DNA of 64,000 nucleotides from UBA3855 sp964472035 (GTDB lineage: Bacteria > Bacillota > Clostridia > Oscillospirales > Ruminococcaceae): contig CAYYIT010000005.1 in the NCBI GenBank assembly GCA_964472035.1, positions 1 through 64,000 on the forward strand, written 5' to 3'. A program made the translations under genes and the position numbers. Numbering within the stretch: the stretch's first letter is position 1; every line of letters begins with the position of its first letter. Under the pieces are notes generated by a model. That model did not search any database. It saw only the letters and a program-made list of their open reading frames with translations, and had not been told where the DNA came from. Below, in pieces: positions 43,455 to 52,121 of this stretch.

Positions 43455-43485
43455 AGCAGCGGTACCATCTGCTGATACCGCTGCT
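43455..43485 (-). terminator. Terminator after second Cthe_2159-like gene
   Basis: AGCAGCGGTA (43455-43464) pairs perfectly with TACCGCTGCT (43476-43485), with TTTTG on the minus-strand 3' side. Confidence 0.7.
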
Positions 43486-43529
43486 CTTTTGTATGGGGTT
43501 GAGAGGGAATTTCTACGGAATGCGCACCG

Positions 43530-44876
43530 TTACTGCGCCGCAACATTGAGGTACTGTGTCACAATGGCGGTGTTCACGAAATTGCCGGTGGTATCGGTGC
43601 TGTGGGTCATCGCTGTGCCGCCCACGGTCACCTGATAGGTGCCGGATGCGCTCAGCGCGCTGTCGGAGATCAGCACATAGCTGTACTTCTTGTTCGGCTG
43701 GTAGCTGTTGTCGCCGATGGTGATGGCGTCGGACTTCGTCCACTCCGCTGCCATGTCCAGCATCATGATCGTCTGGGTGCTGCCGGAGAAGTCAATGGTC
43801 ACGCCGGAGCCGGTCAGCTGGTAGTCGGTCGCCGTGGCGATCACCGTACCGCCCGTGAGATTCAGCAGTCCTGCATCATCCAGACGGAAGCCTCTGTCAC
43901 CGCCTGCGGTCATGCTGCCGTCGGAAACGGCGATCTCCGTGCATGCCTGTACAGCGTCATTGCCGGCCTTCACGGTCACGGAACCATCATAGAGGTACAC
44001 GCCCTGATCCTTGGACTTGATGCCGTCCGCGGAGGAATCGATCGTGATCACTGCGCCCTCGATCTCGACATTGTTGTCGCCGACGATGGCATCCGCATCC
44101 GCCGTATCGGAGGAATCCGCGGTGTTGATATCGATCGTGCCGCCGTTGAGGTTCATCTTCTTATCGGCATAGATGCCGGTATTCATCGCACTGATAACAT
44201 TGAGCGTACCGGTGCTGGACTTGGTGATCGTCAGCTTATTGTTCGCGTAGATCACGCCGCTTTCGGCATAGGCTGCCGCTGCGGTATCCGTAAGGGTATT
44301 CGTGCCGTTGAGGGTGATCTTGGTCTTTTCGGAACCGGACACGGCGGAGGTGTAGATGCAGGGCATGGTGCTGTTCGTCATGGTGACGTCATTCAGAACG
44401 AGCTCCACGTCGGCAATGTCATCCGCTGCGGTCTCGACAGAGATCTGACCTTCGGCGATCTCACCGGACACCTGATAGGTGCCGGATGCAGTGATCTTCG
44501 CAGTATTGCCGGAGATCTGCACGACGCCTGCGGTATCCCCTTCCACGGTGATGCCGTTGTCGCTGAGGTGGATGGTGATCACATTGGCGACCGGATCGGA
44601 GGCGAGCATTTTCTTCAGTGCGGCCAGATCGAAGGCATTCACAGCGCCGTCGGCGGTGATATCCGCATTGTCATAGGCATCCTGTGTCAGGGCAGTATTG
44701 CAGAGCAGGTAGCTCTGGAGGGTCTGCACATCGGCGGCAGTCAGCGCGCCGTCAAGATCCGCATCGCCTGCCATGGTCTGCGCCGCAGAGAACGGCAGTG
44801 CCGGCATCGCCGCACACATGATGCCTGCCGCGAGAAGTCCTGAAAGGACACGGTATAAACGATGGTTGTGTTTCAT
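43530..44876 (-). CDS. Second dockerin protein with Cthe_2159-like domain
   Basis: 448 residues from ATG at 44876 (AAAGGAG 7 bases upstream). Signal peptide, N-terminal dockerin (GDADLDGALTAADVQ...ADITADGAVNAFDLAALKK), then the same family of beta-helix motifs (ASGTYQVSGEIAEGQISVE, VIYANNKLTITKSSTGTLNV, IVGDNNVEIEGAVITID). Shorter than its neighbour by about 200 residues. Each gene has its own promoter and terminator, so they are separately transcribed paralogues. Binding to pectin or cellulose is inferred from the family. Confidence 0.83.
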   Translation of the reverse strand: MKHNHRLYRVLSGLLAAGIMCAAMPALPFSAAQTMAGDADLDGALTAADVQTLQSYLLCNTALTQDAYDNADITADGAVNAFDLAALKKMLASDPVANVITIHLSDNGITVEGDTAGVVQISGNTAKITASGTYQVSGEIAEGQISVETAADDIADVELVLNDVTMTNSTMPCIYTSAVSGSEKTKITLNGTNTLTDTAAAAYAESGVIYANNKLTITKSSTGTLNVISAMNTGIYADKKMNLNGGTIDINTADSSDTADADAIVGDNNVEIEGAVITIDSSADGIKSKDQGVYLYDGSVTVKAGNDAVQACTEIAVSDGSMTAGGDRGFRLDDAGLLNLTGGTVIATATDYQLTGSGVTIDFSGSTQTIMMLDMAAEWTKSDAITIGDNSYQPNKKYSYVLISDSALSASGTYQVTVGGTAMTHSTDTTGNFVNTAIVTQYLNVAAQ

Positions 44877-44961
44877 AGGGTTTCGCTCCTTTGCTTCAAA
44901 ACTATATTTTCCGTACATTCCGCACGCATGCGGAAACGATTCTTCTTACAGTCAATATCAT

Positions 44962-44995
44962 TATAGCATGGTTTCCTTAAAGAAACCTTAAAGTT
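44962..44995 (-). promoter_or_regulatory. -10 box with OmpR-type direct repeats
   Basis: TATAAT (44962-44967 on the minus strand) and two CTTTAAGG repeats 11 bp apart (CCTTAAAG on the plus strand at 44977-44984 and 44988-44995), with no -35 consensus. Confidence 0.65.
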
Positions 44996-45039
44996 TTGGA
45001 AAACACGGCGGTTTCTTCCGCCGGAACAGCACAAAAAAC

Positions 45040-45057
45040 CCTGCCCGAAGGCAGGGG
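45040..45057 (-). terminator. Terminator of the GntR/ABC operon
   Basis: CCCTGCC (45040-45046) pairs with GGCAGGG (45051-45057), followed on the minus strand by TTTTTTG. It lies about 160 bp beyond the last stop, separated by an inserted repeat. Confidence 0.65.
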
Positions 45058-45210
45058 CTTATTTCGTCAAAACACCTTATCAGGTTCAAAGGACGGAGTC
45101 CTTTGGCGGGTTTGAGGGTACGCAGTACCCTCGTGGTATTCCCCTCCCCCTCCGGGGGAGGGGTTAGGGGTGGGGGCAGACCTTGAAGTGCTTTCCGAAG
45201 GCAGGGGCTT
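45046..45210. repeat. Palindromic repeat copy A with 16-bp flanking duplication
   Basis: CCGAAGGCAGGGGCTT occurs at 45046-45061 and again at 45195-45210. Between them lie hairpins: AAAGGAC/GTCCTTT, GAGGGTAC/GTACCCTC and CCCTCCCCCTCCGGGGGAGG, then GGTTAGGGGTGGGGG. The core matches copies at 54051-54163 and, reversed, 48170-48234. It looks like a small non-coding insertion repeat. Confidence 0.6.
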
Positions 45211-45215
45211 TGATA

Positions 45216-45950
45216 TCAGACATAGGACTCGGTTTTCTGCTTCTTTGCCTTTTTCTTCTTGTAGACCTTAACCACGCGCACCTTGTTGTAGATGATGCGC
45301 GCCGTCACGATGCGGGCGATCACGGCGATCACCGCAGCAACGGGCAGTGCGATCATGGTGAACAGCTTCACGGAATCCTTCGCTGTGAATTCCGGCGTCA
45401 TCAGGATCTGCAGTACCATGATCACAATGATGGGGATCATGTACATGAAGTACAGCAGCACGCCCTTACCCTTGTTCGCTTCCTGGAAATTCACATTGCG
45501 CATACCGGGCGATACAATGACGCTCAGCGAGCAATGTGCGATGATGTACAGCGCAAGCAGGATGACGAGACGCATCGGGATCATGGAATAGTAGCCGCAC
45601 AGCAGCATGATCATGATGTTTGCCGCCGCACACAATGCGTGGACGATGTCCACCAGCAGCGACATCTGCATCGGCACCGTCGAGGACTTGAGCGGTACAA
45701 CGCACAGCAGCTGGTAGTTCTGGCCGTAGAGCGCCGCGATGATCACACCGACGCCGCTCAGGATCATGCCGAACAGCACACAGACCGAAACACCGAAGCC
45801 GCTCAGTGCATCCGGATCATAGCCGATCGCTGCACTGACAACATTGGACGCTGTCACAAGGAGGAACATCCATGCGACCAGTGTATAGCAGCCGAGCATT
45901 TCCCAGCATTTGCGGATGGTGATATTGCTTCTTTCTTTCACGTTCCTCAC
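45216..45950 (-). CDS. ABC transporter membrane subunit
   Basis: 244 residues with about six hydrophobic segments and a very basic C-terminus (VYKKKKAKKQK). Last gene of the operon GntR - ATPase - two permeases, six bases after the preceding gene. In YtrA-type operons such membrane proteins form an ABC-2-like exporter for peptides or antibiotics. I recognise no specific substrate. Confidence 0.7.
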   Translation of the reverse strand: MRNVKERSNITIRKCWEMLGCYTLVAWMFLLVTASNVVSAAIGYDPDALSGFGVSVCVLFGMILSGVGVIIAALYGQNYQLLCVVPLKSSTVPMQMSLLVDIVHALCAAANIMIMLLCGYYSMIPMRLVILLALYIIAHCSLSVIVSPGMRNVNFQEANKGKGVLLYFMYMIPIIVIMVLQILMTPEFTAKDSVKLFTMIALPVAAVIAVIARIVTARIIYNKVRVVKVYKKKKAKKQKTESYV

Positions 45951-45956
45951 CCCTTC

Positions 45957-46745
45957 TTATTCATCTCTCCAGCTGGAGAGCGCCGCCTTCTTTTCCACGA
46001 CGGACTTCTGATAGATCAATACCCAGATATATGCCGCAGCGATCGCAGCAAGTCCCGGAATGCCGCCCAGTGCCTTCACAACCGGACGGGCAAATACCGC
46101 ATTGAACAGGTTCATCATGGAGCCGAACCACAGCAGATAGAACACCGCGATCGCAATGGCGTTGATGATGGATGCCTTCTTGCTGAGTCCCTTGCTGTAC
46201 TGGCTGAAGCCGTTGTAATGCAGCGTCACCATGGCGACGGCGAGCATGAAGCTGATAAAGCCGATGTGTCCGCTCACCGGCGCAAAGCGATCCGTGCAGA
46301 GCACGAGAAGATTGCCCGCTGTCAGGACACTGCACACGACCGAGGTCATCAGCGTGAAATACCGGAAGCTCAGCTTCACAATGGTGAGCTGCGTCACGGG
46401 CATATGGCAGAAGAGCTTGTAAATGAACAGACAGCCGTCGATCTTGGAGCTGTTTTGTGTCTGCTTATTGGCAGGAAGGATCGCATTGCACGCATACAGG
46501 AAGAACAGCATGAAGGCCGCATTGGAAATGAACATGATGACGGAATCCGCATCCTCCTCGACATACTCGACACCGCCGAAGATGCCGCCGAGGATGAAAA
46601 CGCACGACATAAGCAGTCCGATGACGATGAACACAGCATTGCACGCATGCAGGTAATTGCCGGTCACGGCGTACTTCGCCTTATCCGCGCGGCGCGCATC
46701 GGAGAGCTTCGGATTGTATTTGACCTGTTCTTTCTGCTTAGCCAT
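45957..46745 (-). CDS. ABC transporter membrane subunit
   Basis: 262 residues with about six membrane spans (first at about 30-55) after a charged cytosolic start (MAKQKEQVKYNPKL). Its start overlaps the end of the ATPase gene by 8 bases. It probably pairs with the downstream 244-residue protein to form the channel. Confidence 0.7.
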   Translation of the reverse strand: MAKQKEQVKYNPKLSDARRADKAKYAVTGNYLHACNAVFIVIGLLMSCVFILGGIFGGVEYVEEDADSVIMFISNAAFMLFFLYACNAILPANKQTQNSSKIDGCLFIYKLFCHMPVTQLTIVKLSFRYFTLMTSVVCSVLTAGNLLVLCTDRFAPVSGHIGFISFMLAVAMVTLHYNGFSQYSKGLSKKASIINAIAIAVFYLLWFGSMMNLFNAVFARPVVKALGGIPGLAAIAAAYIWVLIYQKSVVEKKAALSSWRDE

Positions 46746-47628
46746 GGTTTTCGCCTCCCAGCTCTACAATGTCCTCCCTGTGGCCCCAGATGCTGAAGGT
46801 CAGGAGATTCTCGATGTTCGGGGTGTGTACGGAAACATCCGCAAATGCGCCAAGATCCTGACGCTTGACGAGTGCTTCAAAGCCGGAGGTGCCGCGGCGG
46901 ATGCCGATGCACAGATCCTCACGCTTGGCATTGAGTGCCTTGAGACCGCCGGAGATCACAGCGTACTTCTCCTCCACCTGATCGATGGGCATGCTCTCGG
47001 TCACCTTGCCGTCAATGAGAACAGTGACGCTGTCCGCGATCTTGTCAAGGTCGCCGGTGATATGCGTCGAGAACAGTACGGAATGCTCACCGTCTGCAAC
47101 GATCTCACGCAGGATATCCAGCACCTCGATTCTTGCCACGGGGTCAAGACCTGCGGTCGGCTCGTCGAGGATCAGCAGATCCGGATGATGGCCGAGCGTC
47201 AGGGCAAGCATCGCCTTGGTCTTCATGCCCTTGGAATATTCGGAGAACTTCTTCTTTGCCGGAAGATTCCACATTCTGGCATACTTTTCGAACAAGGCCT
47301 GATCCCAGTTCTCGTACATGGTCGCAAAGGCCTTGGCGTACTTCTTGATATTCGAATTGATCAGCAGGTAATCGTCATCTGCCACATAGCCGATGCGCAT
47401 TTTTGCGGCGACCTCCTGCTTCACATTGTCCATGCCGAACACACGGATCGTGCCGGCGGTCTTCTCCAATGCGTTGAGGATGAGACGGATGATGGTGGTC
47501 TTACCTGCGCCGTTTTCGCCGACCAGACCCATGACCATACCCTTCTCTACCTGAAAAGAAACGTTCTCCAGCTTAAAATCCGCAAATTCCTTGCAGAGCT
47601 GTACAACCTCGAGTGCATTCTGATTCAT
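46738..47628 (-). CDS. ABC transporter ATP-binding protein (YtrB/BcrA-like)
   Basis: 296 residues from ATG at 47628; AAGGGGA lies at good distance, six codons after an upstream ATG with no site. Walker A GENGAGKTT (about 36), signature YSKGMKTKAMLAL, Walker B LLILDEPTAGLDP, switch histidine FSTHITGD. The signature diverges from LSGGQ, as is normal for this subgroup of drug and bacteriocin exporters. Confidence 0.85.
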   Translation of the reverse strand: MNQNALEVVQLCKEFADFKLENVSFQVEKGMVMGLVGENGAGKTTIIRLILNALEKTAGTIRVFGMDNVKQEVAAKMRIGYVADDDYLLINSNIKKYAKAFATMYENWDQALFEKYARMWNLPAKKKFSEYSKGMKTKAMLALTLGHHPDLLILDEPTAGLDPVARIEVLDILREIVADGEHSVLFSTHITGDLDKIADSVTVLIDGKVTESMPIDQVEEKYAVISGGLKALNAKREDLCIGIRRGTSGFEALVKRQDLGAFADVSVHTPNIENLLTFSIWGHREDIVELGGENHG

Positions 47629-47647
47629 AATCCATTCCCCTTCCAAA

Positions 47648-48025
47648 TTATGTCTTGTCGCTGTAAATATCCTCCACAGCGGTGATGATCCTTTGTTTTT
47701 CCATGCCGATCCTGCGGCATTCCTTCACGGTCTTTCCGACCTCATCGAGCAGCTCGTTCTCACGGCTGCGCTGCAGCTGTTCCTTGTTCTCCAGCCGTAC
47801 ATACGTACCCTTGCCGGAGATCGTGTAGACCAGCCCCTCATGCTCCAGATCGATGTAGGCGCGCTTGGTCGTGATCGCGCTGACGTTGAGATCCTTTGCC
47901 AGCTGCCGCACACTTGGCAGCATTTCGTGGTTTTTCAGCTCGCCCTCGAAGATCGCCTTTTTGATGCCATCCTCGATCTGCTCATACATGGGCTTTTCGC
48001 TGGTGTGACTGATGATGATGTTCAT
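47648..48025 (-). CDS. GntR regulator, YtrA subfamily
   Basis: 125 residues: a GntR winged helix (PMYEQIEDGIKKAIFEGELKNHEMLPSVRQLAKDLNVSAITTKRAYIDLEHEGLV) and a short helical tail, the hallmark of the YtrA subfamily that lacks a large ligand domain. First gene of its operon. It should repress from the inverted repeat overlapping its promoter and respond to cell-envelope stress or antibiotics, by analogy. Confidence 0.88.
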   Translation of the reverse strand: MNIIISHTSEKPMYEQIEDGIKKAIFEGELKNHEMLPSVRQLAKDLNVSAITTKRAYIDLEHEGLVYTISGKGTYVRLENKEQLQRSRENELLDEVGKTVKECRRIGMEKQRIITAVEDIYSDKT

Positions 48026-48065
48026 CCCTTTGCCTCCTTTCCGACATGCTCACCGTGGTTATCCA

Positions 48066-48120
48066 GTATACTGTGTATGTGCTGTATATACAGTATACCA
48101 CCTATGCACGGTTTTGTCAA
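48066..48120 (-). promoter_or_regulatory. GntR operon promoter with overlapping operator
   Basis: On the minus strand TTGACA (48115-48120), 17 bases, TATACT (48092-48097). The inverted repeat GTATACTG (48066-48073) / CAGTATAC (48091-48098) covers the -10 box and start site, so binding would block transcription. Confidence 0.8.
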
Positions 48121-48169
48121 GGGGTTTTTTCAAAAAAAATAAAATTTTTTTGGGGCAGTATCTTTTCGC

Positions 48170-48234
48170 ACGCCCACCCCCTGCCCCCTCCCAGCGGGAG
48201 GGCGCGGAGGCCGCGCTGCCGTCACGCGTGGGAG
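48170..48234 (-). repeat. Palindromic repeat copy C
   Basis: Reverse complement contains CCCTCCCGCTGGGAGGGGG then CAGGGGGTGGG, matching the core of copies A and B. It lies in the 250-bp space between two convergently placed regulatory regions. Confidence 0.55.
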
Positions 48235-48318
48235 ACTTTTCACAAATCGTACATTCACCTTCTCGCGGCCATAGTACTTTCGTATACGAAGCCGTATCGG
48301 TGTCTTTATAAAAAAGCA

Positions 48319-48348
48319 ATGCCCCCTTGCCGTATGGCTCGGGGGCAT
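48319..48348 (-). terminator. Terminator after amino-acid ABC operon
   Basis: ATGCCCCC (48319-48326) pairs with GGGGGCAT (48341-48348), followed on the minus strand by TGCTTTTTTA. Confidence 0.75.
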
Positions 48349-48376
48349 ATGTGCAATTGCTGTTGTATCGGGCGGA

Positions 48377-49156
48377 TCACTCCATGCCGCCGGATTCAGA
48401 GAAACGCTGGAGGAACTGCTTGGTGCGCTCGTTCTGGGTATTGCCGAAGACCGCTTCGGGGCTGCCCTCCTCGACGATCACGCCCTGATCCATGAAGATG
48501 ACATGATTGGCAACGTCGCGTGCGAACGCCATCTCATGCGTCACGATGACCATGGTCATCTTTTCCTTCGCCAGATCCTTGATGACTTTGAGGATCTCGC
48601 CGGTCAGCTCCGGATCGAGTGCGGAGGTCGGCTCGTCAAAGAACAGGATCTTGGGATTGAGCGCAAGCGCTCTCGCGATCGAAACGCGCTGCTGCTGACC
48701 GCCGGACAGCTCGCAGGGATAGGACTTCTCCTTGGTCTCGAGTCCCATCTTCTCAAGGAGCGCACGCGCGTTTTTCAGCGCCTGCTCCTTCGGCTGCTTG
48801 AGCACATGCATGGGCGCCTCGATGACATTCTGCAGCACGGAAAAATGCGGAAACAAGTTGAAATTCTGGAACACCAGACCGATCTTCAGACGGATCTCGC
48901 GCAGCACCTTCTTGGGTGCGTAGACATGCTTTCCGGACTTCTCGTCCAGTCCGAACATACAGCTGCCGTCCACGGTGATCTCGCCGCTGTCAGCGCGTTC
49001 GAGCTGGTTGACGCAGCGCAGCAGCGTGGATTTACCGCTGCCGGAGGGGCCGATGATGGCCACGACCTCGCCCTCCTCCACCTGGAAGGAGATATCCTTG
49101 AGCACCTCCAGATCGCCGAAGTGCTTGGAAATATGCTTGACTTCAAGAATTGCCAT
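48377..49156 (-). CDS. Polar amino-acid ABC transporter ATP-binding protein
   Basis: 259 residues, GlnQ/HisP type: GPSGSGKSTLLR (Walker A, about 36), LSGGQQQRVSIARAL, FFDEPTSALDPEL, VTHEMAFARDVA. It energises uptake with the permease encoded 12 bases upstream. The matching binding protein is likely the one at 54233-55087. Substrate cannot be told from sequence; Gln, Glu, Cys or His are usual. Confidence 0.92.
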   Translation of the reverse strand: MAILEVKHISKHFGDLEVLKDISFQVEEGEVVAIIGPSGSGKSTLLRCVNQLERADSGEITVDGSCMFGLDEKSGKHVYAPKKVLREIRLKIGLVFQNFNLFPHFSVLQNVIEAPMHVLKQPKEQALKNARALLEKMGLETKEKSYPCELSGGQQQRVSIARALALNPKILFFDEPTSALDPELTGEILKVIKDLAKEKMTMVIVTHEMAFARDVANHVIFMDQGVIVEEGSPEAVFGNTQNERTKQFLQRFSESGGME

Positions 49157-49168
49157 TGCCGCGCCTCC

Positions 49169-49885
49169 TTACTTATAATAATTGAACTTCTTCTCGATGA
49201 ACACAAACAGCACCGTCACGATGGCATTCATGACAAAGTAGAACACGCCCGCGATGAACAGCGGTGCAATGGAAGAATAAGTGTTCATGAATTCCTTGGA
49301 CTTCTTGGTGATCTCCACAAAGCCGATGACATTGGCGAGGGAGGTGTCCTTGACGAGAACGATGACCTCGTTGGAGGTGGCAGGAATGACGTGCTTTGTC
49401 ACCTGCGGCAGGATGATGCGGAAGAAGGTCTGCATCTTTGTCATGCCGAGCATCTGTGCCGCCTCGTACTGTCCCTTCGGGATGGCCTCGATGCCGCCGC
49501 GGAAGATCTCCGCAAAGTACGCGGCATAGTTCAGCACGAACGCCACGACGAGGGCGGTAAACATGTACTGGTCCTTCGGCATGTCATTGATGGCACCCAG
49601 CAGATCCCAGATACCGCCGGATTTTCCGGTTTTGGCCGCGGACACGCAGAGCATCGGAATCGCGTAATAGATCGCAATGATCTGCAGCATGAGGGGCGTA
49701 CCGCGCATGATGAGGATGTAGAGGTCGGTCAGCCATGCGATCGGCTTGAAGCGGCATTTTTTCAGCCAGGTCACGATCGCGCCGAGCGGGATCGACAGCA
49801 CCAGTGTACATACAAACAGCAGCAGGACATTCGGCAGATAATGCAGCAGAATGCCCGTAACGTTCAGAATATCATTGAAATTCAT
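49169..49885 (-). CDS. Polar amino-acid ABC transporter permease
   Basis: 238 residues of the HisM/GlnP type with five membrane spans, the RGTPLMLQ motif near residue 60 and the EAA loop EAAQMLGMTKMQTFFRIILPQ near 145. First gene of the operon behind a consensus promoter at 49921-49949. Confidence 0.92.
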   Translation of the reverse strand: MNFNDILNVTGILLHYLPNVLLLFVCTLVLSIPLGAIVTWLKKCRFKPIAWLTDLYILIMRGTPLMLQIIAIYYAIPMLCVSAAKTGKSGGIWDLLGAINDMPKDQYMFTALVVAFVLNYAAYFAEIFRGGIEAIPKGQYEAAQMLGMTKMQTFFRIILPQVTKHVIPATSNEVIVLVKDTSLANVIGFVEITKKSKEFMNTYSSIAPLFIAGVFYFVMNAIVTVLFVFIEKKFNYYK

Positions 49886-49920
49886 AGCTTTCCCCTTTTA
49901 CTATTGTAGTAGACTACTTG

Positions 49921-49949
49921 ATTATAGCATATTCCGGCAGGAATGTCAA
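49921..49949 (-). promoter_or_regulatory. Promoter of the amino-acid ABC operon
   Basis: Minus strand TTGACA (49944-49949), 17 bases, TATAAT (49921-49926). GTAGTCTACTAC just downstream is palindromic and may be an operator. Confidence 0.8.
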
Positions 49950-50069
49950 GAATACGCCAAAAGTGCGCAGCGCATTTGCTTTCATCGGGTGCTGTTCGTC
50001 AGAATGTCCATAACCGCACCCTGCTGTTTATTGAAACCGGAGAATTTTCAGTATTTGTTTTATCCGCCA

Positions 50070-50098
50070 TTGACATTTGTCCCCATTGTATTTATAAT
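50070..50098 (+). promoter_or_regulatory. Promoter of the BspA-like gene
   Basis: TTGACA (50070-50075), 17 bases, TATAAT (50093-50098), about 50 bases before the start. Confidence 0.8.
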
Positions 50099-50151
50099 AA
50101 AAGTATAGGATCCGCTAACTTTTTCTAAACCCAATGAAAGGAATGATGGAT

Positions 50152-52053
50152 ATGAAATGGACAAAACGAATGCTTGCAGGAATGACAGCACTTGCAATGC
50201 TCGCAGGCGGCAGTGCCGCAATGCCGGAAGCGGTATATAACGGCGCACTCCCTGTCAGCGCAGAAGATATCGTGCCTCCGGAATTCACAGAAGGCACCTA
50301 CGGCGTCCTGACCTATGAGAACTATGGGGATCATATCGTCATTTCGAACTGCGAGCCGACAGCGGATGTGGTAGAGATCCCTGCGGAGATCGACGGTGTT
50401 CCGGTGACGGGGATCGGCGATAGTGCGTTTGCTTATTGCACATTTCTGACTTCTGTTACCATTCCTGACAGTGTAACCAGCATCGGCAGCGCTGCCTTCT
50501 ATGAATGCAGCAATCTCGCTTCCATCGTTCTTCCGGAAGGCGTTGTCACGCTCGGCAACAGCGCATTTTGCAGCTGCGACGTCCTGAATTCTGTGACGCT
50601 CCCCGATGGACTGACCAGCATTGGAGTGGATGCATTTGCCTACTGTCCGCAGCTGTCGTCCATCTCCATTCCGGACAGCGTGACCAGCATCGGCAGCGGT
50701 GCATTCCAGCAATGCAAGAGCCTCACTTCCCTCGCATTTCCGGCTGTCACCAGCATTGAGTATGCCACACTGGCCGGCTGCACAGGGCTGACTGTCTTCA
50801 CCATTCCGGAAACAGTCACAAGCATCGGCGACGACGCATTCCAGGATTGCTCCGGTCTGACGGAACTGCTCATTCCGGAATCTGTGACAAGCATCGGCAT
50901 TGGTGCATTCAGCAAATGCACCGGACTGACCAGCATGACCATTCCGGACTCTGTAACAACTCTTGAAAACAGTGTATTTTCTGATTGCACCGGATTGACC
51001 TCCGTTGTGATTCCGGAAAGCATCACCATGCTCAGCCATGCACTGTTCAGCGGCTGCACCAGCCTGACCGATGTTTCCCTCCCCGAAACGCTGACAGCGA
51101 TCGATCACTGGGCTTTTTCCGGATGCTCTTCCCTGACTGAGATCACCATTCCCGAAAGCGTGACCGAATATGGTCTTGGCATGTTCCAGGACTGCATCGG
51201 ACTGACTTCCTTCACACTTCCCGACTGGATGACCTCTATTCCGGCTTCTTTATTCAAAGGCTGCACGGGACTCACCTCTGTCACCATCCCCAACTCTGTG
51301 ACAGAGATCGGCAGCAGTGCATTTGAAGGCTGCACCTCCCTGACTGAGATCGTGATCCCTGAAGGCGTTACTGTCTTTAAGGAACGCGTGTTCTTTGGCT
51401 GCACCAATCTCCGCAATGTGACACTGCCGGAAAGCCTGATCGAACTCGGCGAATACACCTTCCAGGACTGCACAAGTCTTGCCTCCATTGTACTTCCGGA
51501 AAATATTTGCGGCGTCTGGAGCAGTACCTTCCAGAACTGCACCGCTCTGACAGAGATCGCCCTTCCGGAAAGCGCAGAAGAAATCACATATGCCGCCTTT
51601 TACGGCTGTAACGCGCTTACAACTGTTACACTGCCCAACACCATTTACTATATTGATGCATTGGTATTTGCACACTGCGACGCCATCACCGATGTCTACT
51701 ATGATGGTACCGAAGAAGAATGGAATGCCGTTGAAACTGCATCCGGTAATCTTCCTCTGCTTTGCGCCAATATCCACTTTGCAGACGGCACTATGCTCCC
51801 TGCCATTCCCGCCTCCCTCGGCGATCTGAACACTGACAGTACGATCGATGCAAGCGACGCTGCCATTATTCTGTACGCTGCGGCACTTGAGGGTACCGGC
51901 AAGGACTCCGGTCTGACCATTCGTCAGGCAGCTCTGGCCGATGTGCATGGCTATAATGGACTCGATTCCAGTGACGCCTCCCTTGTACTCGGCTACGCCG
52001 CCTACGTCGGCACCGGCGGTACGGCGACCTTTGAGGAATACCTCTCCCAGTAA
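50152..52053 (+). CDS. BspA-type leucine-rich repeat protein with dockerin
   Basis: 633 residues from ATG at 50152, the last of four in-frame ATGs and best spaced from AAAGGA. Signal peptide to about residue 40 (ALPVSAED), then about twenty LRR_5 repeats of the form 'CTGLTSVTIPDSVTSIGDSAF' across residues 75-540, and a DASDA-type dockerin at the end (GDLNTDSTIDASDAA...LDSSDASLVL). A secreted surface protein, probably adhesive or protein-binding. Its dockerin differs from those of the enzymes, which suggests a different cohesin partner. Confidence 0.85.
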   Translation: MKWTKRMLAGMTALAMLAGGSAAMPEAVYNGALPVSAEDIVPPEFTEGTYGVLTYENYGDHIVISNCEPTADVVEIPAEIDGVPVTGIGDSAFAYCTFLTSVTIPDSVTSIGSAAFYECSNLASIVLPEGVVTLGNSAFCSCDVLNSVTLPDGLTSIGVDAFAYCPQLSSISIPDSVTSIGSGAFQQCKSLTSLAFPAVTSIEYATLAGCTGLTVFTIPETVTSIGDDAFQDCSGLTELLIPESVTSIGIGAFSKCTGLTSMTIPDSVTTLENSVFSDCTGLTSVVIPESITMLSHALFSGCTSLTDVSLPETLTAIDHWAFSGCSSLTEITIPESVTEYGLGMFQDCIGLTSFTLPDWMTSIPASLFKGCTGLTSVTIPNSVTEIGSSAFEGCTSLTEIVIPEGVTVFKERVFFGCTNLRNVTLPESLIELGEYTFQDCTSLASIVLPENICGVWSSTFQNCTALTEIALPESAEEITYAAFYGCNALTTVTLPNTIYYIDALVFAHCDAITDVYYDGTEEEWNAVETASGNLPLLCANIHFADGTMLPAIPASLGDLNTDSTIDASDAAIILYAAALEGTGKDSGLTIRQAALADVHGYNGLDSSDASLVLGYAAYVGTGGTATFEEYLSQ

Positions 52054-52077
52054 CGACCAACAATAGAACACAGAAAA

Positions 52078-52107
52078 CTCCCCCTGCCCGTGCAGGGGGA
52101 GCGTTTT
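52078..52107. terminator. Bidirectional terminator
   Basis: CTCCCCCTGC (52078-52087) pairs with GCAGGGGGAG (52092-52101), then CGTTTTTT. It serves the convergent BspA-like and mannanase genes. Confidence 0.8.
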
Positions 52108-52121
52108 TTCATTCTGCCGTC

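Noticed and set aside
50400..51700. DNA repeats in the BspA-like gene as a separate element
   Set aside because: They are explained by the leucine-rich repeat units of the protein.
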